DNA of 39,400 nt from Paraburkholderia rhynchosiae (GCF_002879865.1 NZ_PNXY01000046.1:1-39400), one strand, 5' to 3'. Positions 16,578 to 25,625 are shown, counted from the first letter of the stretch. Notes: a model not told the origin generated them from the letters alone. A program made the numbers and translations.

Positions 16578-17906
16578 TCAGCGATTCACGGATTTCGCGG
16601 GCACCAGGAACACAAGGCAGGCGCCGAGCGTGACCGCAGTGGAGATGAAAATCAGCCCCGCGGTGGAGCGGCCCGTCAGGTCGTTGAGCCAGCCCACGAT
16701 CGCCGGCGAAAAGAAGCCCGCGAGATTGGCGAAGCAGTTCACCGCCGCGATGCCGGCTGCGGCCGACATGCCGCCAAGCAGCGCCGTCGGCAGTGACCAG
16801 AACTGTGACGACGACGCGAGAATGCCGGCCGCCGCAATGCTTAAACAGATGATCGACGCCGGCACGCTGCCGAGCGTAGGCAGGATCGCGAAGCCCGCTG
16901 CGGCGATCAGCATTGGAATGGCCAGGTGAAGTCTGCGTTCCCGGCGACGGTCCGCGCTCATGCCGATCAGCGGCAGCGCGACGATTGCGCACAGATAAGG
17001 AATCGCGGTGAACACGCCCACCCACAGCGGATCGGCGACGCCCGATTTACGGATGATCGTCGGCAGCCAGAAAGTCAGCCCGTACTGACCGAGCACGACG
17101 CAGAAGTAGATCGCGGCCATCAGCCACAAGCGGCGGTCGCCGATGAACGAGCGAATCGAAATATGGGCAGTGGTGTGAGCGTTATCGCCGGCGACATTGC
17201 GTGCAAGCAGATTCTTTTCCGCCTCGGAGAGCCATTTCGCCTTGGCGATGCCGTCGTCGAGATAGAGCAGAATCGCGACGCCGAGCACGAGCGACGGCAG
17301 CGCTTCGAGCACGAACAGCCACTTCCAGCCGGCCATATTCATTGCGCCGTGAAGCGAATGCATGATCCAGCCCGACAGCGGACCGCCGAGTATGCCCGCG
17401 AGCGGGATCGCCATGAAGAAGAGCGACAGCGCCTTGGCTCTGCGCGCGGCGGGAAACCAGTACGTCAGGTACAGAATGACGCCTGGCGCAAAGCCCGCTT
17501 CTGCGACGCCGAGCAGAAAGCGCAGCGCGTAGAACGCAGTGGGCGTCTTCACAAAAACGAACGACGCGGAAATCACGGCCCACGTCAGCATGATTCGCGC
17601 GAGCCACTTGCGCGCGCCGACACGATGAAGGACCAGATTGCTCGGCACTTCGAACAGAAAGTAACCGAGAAAGAAGATGCCCGCGCCCATGCCATAGACA
17701 GTTTCGCTAAAGCGCAGGTCGTTGAGCATCTGCAGCTTGGCAAAGCCGACGTTGACGCGGTCCAGATATGCACCCAGATAGCACAGCATCAGAAACGGAA
17801 TCAGCCTGCGGCTCACTTTCGCATAGGTGAGCGACTCGAAGCTCGTCGAGTCCGCGTGCGCCAATACATCGCCGTCGATAGGCGAAGCGGTGTATTTCGA
17901 TTTCAT
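16578..17906 (-). CDS. MFS transporter, anion:cation symporter (ACS) family-like
   Basis: A 442-residue major facilitator with about 12 hydrophobic segments. Family marks are LIPFLMLCYLGAYLDRVNVGFAKL in TM1, the EVPSNLVLHRVGARKWLARI loop after TM2, and RFLLGVAEAGFAPGVILYLTYWFP in TM4-5. These match tartrate/phthalate/glucarate permeases of the ACS group. It most likely imports an organic acid or sugar acid in symport with protons. It lies between the SDR (76 bp upstream) and the transketolase genes (37 bp downstream), so its substrate is probably what they metabolise. The protein appears full length. Confidence 0.88.
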   Translation of the reverse strand: MKSKYTASPIDGDVLAHADSTSFESLTYAKVSRRLIPFLMLCYLGAYLDRVNVGFAKLQMLNDLRFSETVYGMGAGIFFLGYFLFEVPSNLVLHRVGARKWLARIMLTWAVISASFVFVKTPTAFYALRFLLGVAEAGFAPGVILYLTYWFPAARRAKALSLFFMAIPLAGILGGPLSGWIMHSLHGAMNMAGWKWLFVLEALPSLVLGVAILLYLDDGIAKAKWLSEAEKNLLARNVAGDNAHTTAHISIRSFIGDRRLWLMAAIYFCVVLGQYGLTFWLPTIIRKSGVADPLWVGVFTAIPYLCAIVALPLIGMSADRRRERRLHLAIPMLIAAAGFAILPTLGSVPASIICLSIAAAGILASSSQFWSLPTALLGGMSAAAGIAAVNCFANLAGFFSPAIVGWLNDLTGRSTAGLIFISTAVTLGACLVFLVPAKSVNR

Positions 17907-17982
17907 GTTTGTCTCCTTCCATGTGCCCCGAGTTGGCCCAGGTGCCAGGAATATGGCGCCGCCTCGCAGGCGAGCGCTGTCG

Positions 17983-18732
17983 TCAATGAATGAGCATGCC
18001 GCCGTTCACATCGAGCGTGATGCCGGTCAGATACGTCGAGAGATCGCTCAGGAGAAAGAGGCAAGCGTTCGCGACATCGGCGGCATCGCCTAGCCGGCCG
18101 AGCGGAATGCCTTTGATGATGTCCACGCGCATCTCCGCGGTGAGCTTGTCGCCGGTGATGTCGGTCTGGATCAGGCCCGGCGTGATCGAGTTCACGCGGA
18201 TGCTGTCGGGACCGAATTCGCGGGCCATTGCGCGCGCGAGACCCAGGACGCCGGCTTTCGCAGCGCTGTAATGCGGGCCGCCGAAAATGCCGCCGCCGCG
18301 TTGCGCCGACACAGAGGACATGCACACGATGCTGCCGCTTTTTTGCTCTTTCATCGCAGGCAAGACGGCTTGCGACATGTACAGCGTGCCGCGCAGATTG
18401 ACGTCGACAATTGCGTCGAAGCCCTCGGCGCTGATGTCCAGCGTGCGCACCGGTTGAGTGATGCCAGCGTTGTTGACGAGGCCGTCGATGCGGCCATAGC
18501 GTTCGAGCGTCGCGGTCGCGGCCTTCACACAGGCGGCTTTGTCGGTGACGTCACAGGCGAGGCCGAGGTGCTCGGCGCCGAGGTCGGCAGCCGCCGCTTT
18601 CGCGTCTTCCTCGCGCAGGTCGAGGATCACGACTCGTGCGCCTTGGGCGGCCAGCGCCTTCGCGGTCGCCTTGCCGATTCCGCGCGGCGAAGCAGCGCCC
18701 GTTACGATAACCACCTTGTTCTCGAGCAGCAT
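17983..18732 (-). CDS. Short-chain dehydrogenase/reductase (SDR)
   Basis: A 249-residue classical SDR. The cofactor loop is VTGAASPRGIGKATAKAL, followed by the DLREEDA acidic position that favours NAD(H), NNAG at the centre, and a catalytic Ser (CMSSVSAQ) with Tyr and Lys in HYSAAKAG. It ends in LDVNGGMLIH. The ATG at 18732 gives MLLENKVVIVTGA, a normal start; longer in-frame starts upstream run through the promoter. It is the first structural gene after the LysR regulator, leading the permease-transketolase operon. A role oxidising or reducing the imported polyol/sugar acid is reasonable inference. Confidence 0.9.
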   Translation of the reverse strand: MLLENKVVIVTGAASPRGIGKATAKALAAQGARVVILDLREEDAKAAAADLGAEHLGLACDVTDKAACVKAATATLERYGRIDGLVNNAGITQPVRTLDISAEGFDAIVDVNLRGTLYMSQAVLPAMKEQKSGSIVCMSSVSAQRGGGIFGGPHYSAAKAGVLGLARAMAREFGPDSIRVNSITPGLIQTDITGDKLTAEMRVDIIKGIPLGRLGDAADVANACLFLLSDLSTYLTGITLDVNGGMLIH

Positions 18733-18816
18733 CACTTGTCTCCTGGATGTTGATGTGATGGCGCAAGTTTCCGGCAGGCCGCCCCTCGCATCAACGCGGT
18801 ACGGCTCAACTATGCT

Positions 18817-18829
18817 TGAGAAATTTTCA
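18817..18829. promoter_or_regulatory. Possible LysR box (T-N11-A dyad)
   Basis: TGAGAAATTTTCA forms a T-N11-A element with TGA/TCA ends in the 210-bp gap between the LysR gene and the SDR gene that starts the operon. This is where a LysR activator would bind for the downstream SDR-permease-transketolase genes. Supported only by pattern and position. Confidence 0.35.
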
Positions 18830-18942
18830 GGTGTTCGGGTGAGGGAGGCAGACCGAAGCTGGGCTTCGGTTTGCGGACAGCGGTCCAACTGCCGGAATGG
18901 GGGAGGTGATGGAATACCCTGGGTGTCGATCGTGCCTCGCTG

Positions 18943-19839
18943 CTAGGCCGGACGATCCTTCTGGCCGATTTCCCGTTCGATCCATGCGATGAATCGCGCG
19001 ACCCGCGGCAGCTCCGCATTCTGCGGCGGGTACACCAGATGATGCGCGCCGACCTCGACCGCATGGGAGTGATCGAATACCGGCACGAGTGCGCCTTCCC
19101 GGATGCGAACCGACGCCAGCATCAGGCTTTCGAGCGCGATACCGAGACCGAGCGCCGCCGTCTCGAGCGACATGTACGAGCGGTCGAAAGAAAAATCGAA
19201 GGTCTTGTGCTTGGCGGAAACGCCGGTGCGCCCGAACCACTGTTTCCATTGAACCAGCGGCGTTTCCGAGTAAATCAGGCGATGCTCGAGCAGATCTTCC
19301 GCGGCGGTGAGCGGATGGCTCTCCAAATAGGCCGGCGACGCGAGCGGTGCGATGAATTCGTTACGCAATGTGCGGACTTCGAGATCGCGCCAGTTCGCGT
19401 AACCGTGCCGTATGTCAATGTCGTAATAGCCGCTCGTGAACGACACGTCTTCGTATGAGCAGGCGAGGTTCAACTGGATGTCGCCGTTCGCTTGCTGAAA
19501 CGACGCAAGCCGCGGCAACAGCCACATGAGCCCGAAGCTGGGGCTCGAATGCACGCGCAGGATTTCGACCTCGGTGCGGCTCGATGCACGCTCGGTCGCG
19601 CGGCTCAGATCGGCAAGAGAACCGGTCACGTCCGACAGATAGCGCTCGCCTGTCGGCGTAAGCATGAGGCCCCGGCCTGAGCGATAGAACAGCGCCTGGC
19701 CAATGATCGACTCGAGATTGCTTAGCTGATGACTCACCGCCGATGCGGTCAGTCCGAGTTCTTCGGATGCACGATTGACGCTGCCGGTTCGGGCCACGCT
19801 TTCGAAAGCGATGATGGCTTTGACGGGTGGGATGCGCAT
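18943..19839 (-). CDS. LysR-family transcriptional regulator
   Basis: A 298-residue LysR protein. The N-terminal winged helix is plain: IPPVKAIIAFESVARTGSVNRASEELGLTASAVSHQLSNLE, followed by LFYRSGRGLMLTPTGERYL. This GcvA-like N-terminus leads into a normal substrate-binding domain. It is on the same strand as and upstream of the SDR-permease-transketolase operon, separated by 210 bp, so it probably regulates it. The inducer is unknown, presumably the imported substrate or a phosphorylated derivative. Confidence 0.9.
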   Translation of the reverse strand: MRIPPVKAIIAFESVARTGSVNRASEELGLTASAVSHQLSNLESIIGQALFYRSGRGLMLTPTGERYLSDVTGSLADLSRATERASSRTEVEILRVHSSPSFGLMWLLPRLASFQQANGDIQLNLACSYEDVSFTSGYYDIDIRHGYANWRDLEVRTLRNEFIAPLASPAYLESHPLTAAEDLLEHRLIYSETPLVQWKQWFGRTGVSAKHKTFDFSFDRSYMSLETAALGLGIALESLMLASVRIREGALVPVFDHSHAVEVGAHHLVYPPQNAELPRVARFIAWIEREIGQKDRPA

Positions 19840-19928
19840 AGTCAGATCCTCTCAGTGCAAGACTGCGGTTGCATAAGCAAGTGTAATCGCGGGCTGCTTG
19901 CGGGGCGCAGGCGAATGAGACGCCGTGA

Positions 19929-20600
19929 GTTCCCTTTTCGCAAGACCGAAGAGCACATGTCGAAGCCGGCAAAGGACGCTTTCGAGGCGTTCGGCATCTG
20001 GTCACCTGGGATGCAGACCAAACGCTGGTCAATCCGCTGTCTGCGGTTCCACGCGGTCTGTTGCTTGACTCGAAGTATCGTGAAGGTGTCGCGCAGTTGG
20101 CCTCGCGCGGCCTGTCATACGATGCGTGGCTGTTCTTTCCACAACTTCCCGAGCTCTTCGATCTCGCAAAGACGTACCCTGACATGCCGGTCATCACCAA
20201 CCACTGCGGCGGGGTCGTGCGGATCGCCAGCTACGCGGATAAGCGCAAAGAGGTTTTCGACAACTGGTCGCGGTCCATGCGTCAACTGGCTCACCTGCCG
20301 AACGTCTACGTCAAGGTCGGCGGCCTGTGAATGCGGATCAACGGCTTTGACTTCGAGAAGGGAGAGCGTGCGCCATCCTCTATTGTATTGGCCGAAACCT
20401 GGAAGCCGTGGATGCATACGTGCATTGAGGCCTTCGGTGCGAACCGTTGCACGTTCGAGAGCAATTTTCCAGTCGACAAAGGCTCGTATCCGTATAGCAA
20501 CGGTTGGAACGCGTTCAAGCGCCTGACTGCGCAGGCAAGCGCTGACGAACGTGCTGCGTTGTTCGGCGGGACGGCGTCCAGAGTTTATCGGCTTGCTTGA
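19929..20600 (+). pseudogene. Amidohydrolase (metal-dependent TIM-barrel hydrolase) remnant
   Basis: The third reading frame from 19929 to 20600 encodes a recognisable amidohydrolase-2 type protein lacking its N-terminal third: RFRGVRHLVTWDADQT, LASRGLSYDAWLFFPQLPEL, DMPVITNHCGG, an interrupting TGA at 20328-20330, then MRINGFDFE, FGANRCTFESNFPVDKGSY and the C-terminal TASRVYRLA. The stop sits in VGGL-G-MRINGF, where family members have Gly, so GGA to TGA is the likely change. No start codon or metal-binding N-terminal HxH is present. It lies divergent from the LysR gene. Relatives act on lactones or aromatic carboxylates. It is non-functional as read. Confidence 0.85.
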
Positions 20601-20772
20601 TCACTTCGATCGCCATAACAGCGCGTTGGTACACTCCGCGGTTTCCTCCATCGAGCGTTGTTCGATGCCTCCCAGCATGCGTTGTCATGCGCTTACTCGG
20701 CCGCAGATAAGGGCGGGCGTCGAACCCGTCCGGGCCCGAAAATGAAAGTCGAGCAATACATGTCGGATCGCT

Positions 20773-21411
20773 CTATTTTTCCTTCCTTGCTGCTTCGGCC
20801 AGCATCGCATCGCCGATCTGGAAGTTTCCGCACGCCCTTAGCGCTTCACCGGCGCCACGGATATCGCTCACTTCCTTGTTCTGACCCAGCTTGCTTTTGC
20901 CGACGAGCCGCGTGATGTCGATCTGAATGCCGACGATCGATTTGAGCAGGGTGTCGATATAGTCTTTGGGTGCATCGCCCATTTTCCATGGTTCGGACTG
21001 CGTCGCTTCGTGCGTTTTAGTCAGTCGTGCGACTACGCCGCGAACATAGCGCTCGTCATCGTGGATGGTGATGCGCCCATATGCGTGAACGACGATGTAG
21101 TTCCAGGTCGGCACCTGCTTGTGAAATTCGTGCTTGCTCGGATACCAGTTCGGCGAAATGTAGGCGTCGCCCGCACGGAAGACGACAAGCACCTCGTCAC
21201 CGTTCTCGACGTCCTGCCACATGGGGTTGGTCCTTGCGACGTGCGCATGAAGTACCCCGGGTTCGCCTTCCTGCGCTGTCAGTTCGAACGGAATGTGGTT
21301 GGCGTCAAGGCCGCTTTTTCCGTGCGTTATCAGTGTGCCGAAAGGGTGTTGCTTGATGCGCTCGTGAAGGACATCGGTGCGAGATTCGTTGAAGTCGGCC
21401 GGTACGTACAT
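20773..21411 (-). CDS. FMN-binding negative transcriptional regulator-like protein (PaiB family)
   Basis: A 212-residue flavin-reductase-fold protein of the PaiB family. It starts at ATG 21411 with MYVPADFNESRTDVL, the family's usual opening, and contains the FMN-contact stretch AHVARTNPMWQDV, the YISPNWYPSK motif and TWNYIVVHAYG. The IVGIQIDITRLVGKSKLGQNK region is also typical. PaiB was described as a repressor in Bacillus, but most members bind FMN or haem-like ligands and their job is unclear. It diverges from a MocR gene, a pairing often seen for FMN/PLP-related oxidases, and is probably controlled by it. Confidence 0.9.
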   Translation of the reverse strand: MYVPADFNESRTDVLHERIKQHPFGTLITHGKSGLDANHIPFELTAQEGEPGVLHAHVARTNPMWQDVENGDEVLVVFRAGDAYISPNWYPSKHEFHKQVPTWNYIVVHAYGRITIHDDERYVRGVVARLTKTHEATQSEPWKMGDAPKDYIDTLLKSIVGIQIDITRLVGKSKLGQNKEVSDIRGAGEALRACGNFQIGDAMLAEAARKEK

Positions 21412-21535
21412 TGTCGGTTCCGCCAGGAGGTGCAGCATAAAAATGTCATGGCCGCGATTCGGCCCTGGAGCATTGTGCTGAAGAACTGGTTTATTCTACA
21501 GATCCAGTTTCGACGATATTTGTAGGACCGGAATT
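21412..21535. promoter_or_regulatory. Divergent promoter region of paiB-like and MocR genes, with short dyad
   Basis: The 124-bp gap contains CTACA (21496-21500) and TGTAG (21521-21525), an inverted repeat directly upstream of the MocR start codon. It could be the MocR autoregulatory site. Only the dyad is seen; the role is inferred from position. Confidence 0.35.
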
Positions 21536-23068
21536 ATGGCCAGAACACCACGACTCGTGGACATTCCCTCGCTGGGTACATTGGATCGCGCCGCCGGCAG
21601 CCTGAGCCGGCAAGTGGCGCAGGCGTTGCGGGAGGCGGTGAGTAAAGGGGACCTCCAACCTGGCGATGCGTTGCCGTCAACGCGATTGCTGGCGGCTTCA
21701 CTGCAAGTGGCGAGAGGCACAGTGATCGAGGCCTACGATCAATTGATTGCCGAGGGCTTTCTGGAATCGAGGCCCGGCGCGGATACGCGTGTGGCACAAG
21801 CGCTTGTGCAACCGCAACAGCAACCGCAACCGCAGCGGCAACGCAGAAGCGAATCGCTCAAAACTCGCCGGAAGACGGCACCGCGCGGCTTGCCGGAGCC
21901 GGCTGCGGCGTTTGCACAGATCGCACGCGAGTTCAGGCCGCTTGCCCCGGTACCGTTCGCCATCTCGGTCCCTGTCGGCCTCACTGCGCCGGCCGATATC
22001 TGGCGCCGGCTTGGCAACCGCTTGCGCGCAAAAGGGCCCGGTGCACCAGCGGGTTACACCGATCCGCTTGGTGCATTACCGCTGCGCGAAGCGATCGCCG
22101 CCTACGTGCGCAAATCGAGGTCCGTACATTGCGAAGCGGGGCAGGTCATCGTGACGAGCGGAACGCAGCAGGGGCTTTTTCTTTCCAGTCAGGTCTTGCT
22201 GGGCCCGGACGATCAGGTCTGGGTTGAAAATCCGGCCTATCGTGGCTTGACAGCCGTTCTGGAGAGCACCGGTCATCGCGATTCGATGGTTCGCGTACCG
22301 GTCGATTCGGAGGGCATCGATGTTCAGGCGGGGATTCGAATGGCGCCTCACGCGCGCGCCGCATTCGTCACGCCGTCACATCAGTATCCGTTGGGCATGC
22401 CGATGAGCATGAGTCGACGCAACGCGTTACTGGTCTGGGCGCGCGGCAACAACGGATGGGTCGTCGAAGACGATTACGACAGCGAACTCCGGTATGAAGG
22501 TTATCCATTTCCTTCGCTCCAGGGACTCGATCCGGAGCGAGTGGTTTATCTCGGTACGTTCAGCAAGGTCCTGTTTCCATCGTTGCGATTGGGTTATGTC
22601 ATTGCTCCCGACTATCTCGTCGACGCCTTCTGCGGTGCCCGCATATTGATGGACCGTCATCCGCCGAACGCCGACCAGCACGTCCTGGCCGCGTTTATGG
22701 CCGAGGGGCATCTCGAGCGCCACATCCGTCGGGTGCGCAATGTCTACGCCGATCACCGCGCGCTCCTCATCGAGGCGCTCACCGCGATGCTTCCAGGGGA
22801 CGTTGCATGGATAGAGCCGGGTGATCAAGGCATGCACCTCGTCCTGTGGCTGGCTCAGAGCATCGATGATCGACTAGTCGTTGATCTGGCTACCAGGGCG
22901 GGCGTCTCCGTGCGCCCCATTTCGACGACGTTCGCGCCGGGAACTGGCCGGCCGGGCCTTGTTCTCGGTTTTGGCGGCTATAGTCGCGAGCAAATGAAGA
23001 CGGCTGCCGAGCGGCTTGCCGTGGTCGTCAATAAGGTCGCCAGGTCTCGCGACGCCAAGCGCGTGTGA
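21536..23068 (+). CDS. MocR-type (GntR HTH + aminotransferase-like) PLP-dependent regulator
   Basis: A 510-residue regulator with a GntR winged helix (SLSRQVAQALREAVSKGDLQ, SLQVARGTVIEAYDQLIAEGF, about residues 20-75). A Gln/Pro-rich linker (VQPQQQPQPQRQRR) follows, then a class I aminotransferase domain. The PLP lysine is in GTFSKVLFPSLRLGYV near residue 344. The EDDYDSELRY motif and the YTDPLGALPLREAIAAYV start of the domain are standard. Such proteins sense PLP or an amino compound and switch on adjacent genes. It diverges from the PaiB-like FMN protein. Full length and intact. Confidence 0.93.
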   Translation: MARTPRLVDIPSLGTLDRAAGSLSRQVAQALREAVSKGDLQPGDALPSTRLLAASLQVARGTVIEAYDQLIAEGFLESRPGADTRVAQALVQPQQQPQPQRQRRSESLKTRRKTAPRGLPEPAAAFAQIAREFRPLAPVPFAISVPVGLTAPADIWRRLGNRLRAKGPGAPAGYTDPLGALPLREAIAAYVRKSRSVHCEAGQVIVTSGTQQGLFLSSQVLLGPDDQVWVENPAYRGLTAVLESTGHRDSMVRVPVDSEGIDVQAGIRMAPHARAAFVTPSHQYPLGMPMSMSRRNALLVWARGNNGWVVEDDYDSELRYEGYPFPSLQGLDPERVVYLGTFSKVLFPSLRLGYVIAPDYLVDAFCGARILMDRHPPNADQHVLAAFMAEGHLERHIRRVRNVYADHRALLIEALTAMLPGDVAWIEPGDQGMHLVLWLAQSIDDRLVVDLATRAGVSVRPISTTFAPGTGRPGLVLGFGGYSREQMKTAAERLAVVVNKVARSRDAKRV

Positions 23069-23074
23069 GGCAGC

Positions 23075-23280
23075 CTAACGAAGTTCATCGGTAGGGAAAC
23101 AACCAGGTCCTGGTTCCGTTCGTTCGCGGTCAATCAACTCCAACAGCGGAACGTCCGGATGCAACCGCAGAGCGGGCGGCGCGTTCCAGATGACGGTGTT
23201 CCCGAAAAGCCACGCGATCAGAATGAGTCGGCGTTCGATGCGACCGAGCTCGCGCACGGCGCGCGTGTCCCATTTTGCCC
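23075..23280 (-). pseudogene. Possible Tn3-family transposase relic
   Basis: A leftward open frame contains RELGRIERRLILIAWL, which resembles the LRELGRIERTLFxLDWL motif near the C-terminus of Tn3-family transposases. It is followed by TVIWNAPPALRL, similar in spacing to the later WNT region but apparently after an internal deletion. There is no start, no catalytic domain and no terminal repeats nearby. It is wedged between two MocR genes. This is motif recollection over a short stretch and could be chance. Confidence 0.35.
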
Positions 23281-23288
23281 GGGATGTC

Positions 23289-24701
23289 TCATACGCGGTA
23301 TCGGTCAATGATCTCGAAGAGTCGCTGACACGATGTGGCGAGGTGCTGCTCAGGCGCTGTAGCGACGCCGAGCAAAAGGCCGGATAAAGCCAGGGACGGA
23401 GTCGCAAACCATACGGATAGAGGCGATGGCGCCATGCCAACGGTCATCGCTTCGCGAACGATCCGCACGTCGGGTGCGCCGTCCGGGAGTCGGAGAAGTA
23501 CCGCCAGGCCGGCATTAACCCACTCCGCGTCGCGCATTCGCAACTGCTCGCATAGTGCGTCATGCTGGGCGGAATATAGACGCTTGAGCCGACGCACGCG
23601 CCGGATGTAGTGGCCGTCACGCATGAATTGAGCCGTGGCGAGTTGAACTACGGGTGATGGCGCGGGAGCAAGTGTTGCGGCGACCTCCGCGAATGCGTTG
23701 GCCAGTTCGGTAGGCGCCACGACGAATCCAAGCCGCAGAGCCGGGGTAACAGTCTTGCTGAAGGAACCGATATGGATGACCCGCTTGCCCTCGCCCAGAG
23801 ACGCCATGGCAGGTGCCGGCCTGCCTTGCAGTTGTAGATCGCCGAGGTAGTCGTCTTCAATGATCCAGGCATCGCTCGAGGCCGCCCACTCAAGCAGCTG
23901 TAGACGTCTTCTCAACGACAGCGTCGAGCCCAAGGGGGCCTGTTGACCGGGCGTCAAGACGGCTAACGCTGCGTCGCCGGCTTTCTCGATGCCATAGTCT
24001 ACGTTGAGACCGTCTGCATCCACCGGTACCGGCACGATATTCAAGCGAGCGAGTTCCAACCCTTTTCGGGTGACCATGAAACCGGGTTCTTCCATCCAGA
24101 CCTTCTTACCGTCCAAACCTAACACCCGTAGTGCCAGGCCCAAGCCGGAGCTGTATCCCGAAGTGATAAACACCTGCTCAGGGTGGCAGTGGAAGTTTCT
24201 AGCGATGGAGAGATTGCCCGCGATCTCCCTGCGCAGTTCGAACTCCCCTCTGGGATCAGGATAGAGCAGAGACGATAAACATCCGGTTTTCAGTAGATTG
24301 GAAGAGCGCGCCCGTGAAAAAAGCTTCTCCGGTAGCCCTTCGAACGCCGGAATGCCGAGCTGAAAGATCGCCGGCCCAGCGTTCATCTCCTCATAAGCCC
24401 TCATAAACGCGCCGAGCCGCGGCGCTTTGGGCTGAGTCGCCGCCACGCGCAGCCGCGGCGCTACGCGGGTGCCGCCTGCCCGGAATGTTTCGATTATCTG
24501 CGCGTCGGACAACCGTTCATATGCTGCTTGAACTGTTCCGCGCGCCACGCCGAGCTGTGCCGCCAGGTCCTGCCACGAGGGCAGTCGGGTACCAGGCGCG
24601 AGCAGGCCTGACTCTATGGCCCTGCTGATGCTCTCACGAATTTGTTCTGCCAGGGACAGCTTCGCTGTCCGGTCGAGCTGAATCTGCAAGTCTGAATCCA
24701 T
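23289..24701 (-). CDS. MocR-type PLP-dependent regulator (second)
   Basis: A 470-residue GntR/aminotransferase fusion regulator. The DNA-binding part reads SLAEQIRESISRAIESGLL, LPSWQDLAAQLGVARGTVQAAYERL (residues 13-60). The aminotransferase-like part has ITSGYSSGLGLALRVLGLDGK, EDDYLGDLQL and the PLP Lys in GSFSKTVTPALRLGFV near residue 316. The start at 24701 is chosen over 24776 because the domain begins right after it and upstream residues look like promoter sequence. It diverges from nitroreductase copy 1, its likely target. It is only distantly similar to the MocR at 21536, so the two are not a recent duplication. Confidence 0.92.
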   Translation of the reverse strand: MDSDLQIQLDRTAKLSLAEQIRESISRAIESGLLAPGTRLPSWQDLAAQLGVARGTVQAAYERLSDAQIIETFRAGGTRVAPRLRVAATQPKAPRLGAFMRAYEEMNAGPAIFQLGIPAFEGLPEKLFSRARSSNLLKTGCLSSLLYPDPRGEFELRREIAGNLSIARNFHCHPEQVFITSGYSSGLGLALRVLGLDGKKVWMEEPGFMVTRKGLELARLNIVPVPVDADGLNVDYGIEKAGDAALAVLTPGQQAPLGSTLSLRRRLQLLEWAASSDAWIIEDDYLGDLQLQGRPAPAMASLGEGKRVIHIGSFSKTVTPALRLGFVVAPTELANAFAEVAATLAPAPSPVVQLATAQFMRDGHYIRRVRRLKRLYSAQHDALCEQLRMRDAEWVNAGLAVLLRLPDGAPDVRIVREAMTVGMAPSPLSVWFATPSLALSGLLLGVATAPEQHLATSCQRLFEIIDRYRV

Positions 24702-24706
24702 GTTCT

Positions 24707-24762
24707 TGGTACACACAAAAATGGGTGATCTTGGTTCTTTTATTCGCACCATCGATGGTACA
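24707..24762. promoter_or_regulatory. Candidate MocR operator: direct repeats TGGTACA
   Basis: TGGTACA occurs at 24707-24713 and again at 24756-24762 in the same orientation, 49 bp apart; the second is fused to the 12-bp palindrome ACCATCGATGGT (24748-24759). Spaced direct repeats are the mode of binding known for the MocR protein GabR, whose box ATACCA is similar to the complement of TGGTAC. Lying between the MocR gene and the nitroreductase, they are a plausible operator. Confidence 0.4.
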
Positions 24763-24952
24763 GAATATTTGCACAATCACTGCTCCGAACGTAAGGCCAA
24801 CAGGGAGATAGCTGGCCATGATCCTTGGCCCGATTCGGCCTGCGTTTTGCGCGACAGTTGCAATCTTCGTGTGCGCTAGCGCTGCGGCACACGGGGCCGC
24901 CGAGATCGTGAAGCCTACTCCTCGACTTATCCCTTCACCCATAGGATTGAGC

Positions 24953-25570
24953 ATGACCAATGCAGTTATCGAATGTATCCTCGGCCGCAGCGCCGCGAAG
25001 TACTACGACCCTTGCGCGACCTTGAGCGACGACCAGATCCGCGAACTCGTACGCATTGGCACCACGGCGCCGACATCCTTCCACTTGCAGAACTGGCGCT
25101 TCATCGCGGTACGCACGCCCGAAGCGAAGGCCCGGCTGAGTCCGATCGCCTGGAACCAGCCCGCGATCACCGATGCGGCCGTTACCTTCATCGTCTGCGG
25201 CCAGCTGGTCGATACCAGTGTCATTCCGGAGCGCCTGGCTCCGCTGGTGAAAGCGGGCGTGATGCCGGCGGCGATGGTGCCGGAATGGGAAACCCCCGCA
25301 CGCAATCTGTACATGGCGTACCCGCAGCGCCGGCGCGATGAGGCCGTACGCACGGCGACGTTCGGCGCGTCGGCGATGATCTATGCGGCCCGCTCACTGG
25401 GTCTGGGTTCGACGCCGATGATCGGTTTCGATGCCGACGCGGTGCACCGCGAGTTCGGACTGGCCGAGGACGAAGTGCCGGTCATGCTGTTGTCCATAGG
25501 AGCGGAGCGTCCGGGCAACTGGGCGCAGAAGCCGCGCCGTCCCCTGGCCGACGTGCTGACGCTCGTTTAA
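24953..25570 (+). CDS. Nitroreductase family protein, copy 1
   Basis: A 205-residue FMN-dependent nitroreductase-fold oxidoreductase that would reduce nitro groups, quinones or enones with NAD(P)H. Visible marks are the N-terminal FMN contact ILGRSAAKYYDP, TTAPTSFHLQNWRFIAV, and the later LGLGSTPMIGFD. The ATG at 24953 is set by the second copy (28311), whose similarity begins exactly at this codon; a longer frame from 24818 adds unrelated residues. The two copies differ at 12 of 618 bases and 2 residues (Lys/Glu in LV-K/E-AGVMPA, and Thr/Ala three residues from the end). Divergent from the MocR gene. Confidence 0.92.
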   Translation: MTNAVIECILGRSAAKYYDPCATLSDDQIRELVRIGTTAPTSFHLQNWRFIAVRTPEAKARLSPIAWNQPAITDAAVTFIVCGQLVDTSVIPERLAPLVKAGVMPAAMVPEWETPARNLYMAYPQRRRDEAVRTATFGASAMIYAARSLGLGSTPMIGFDADAVHREFGLAEDEVPVMLLSIGAERPGNWAQKPRRPLADVLTLV

Positions 25571-25625
25571 TCATCGATAAAACCGGTGGCTTATGGACGC
25601 TACGCGGCAGGAACCGCCGCTCCAG

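Noticed and set aside
24818..24952. N-terminal extension of nitroreductase 1 resembling a signal peptide
   Set aside because: The second copy shows similarity only from ATG 24953, and the family is cytoplasmic; the extension lies in the MocR divergent promoter.
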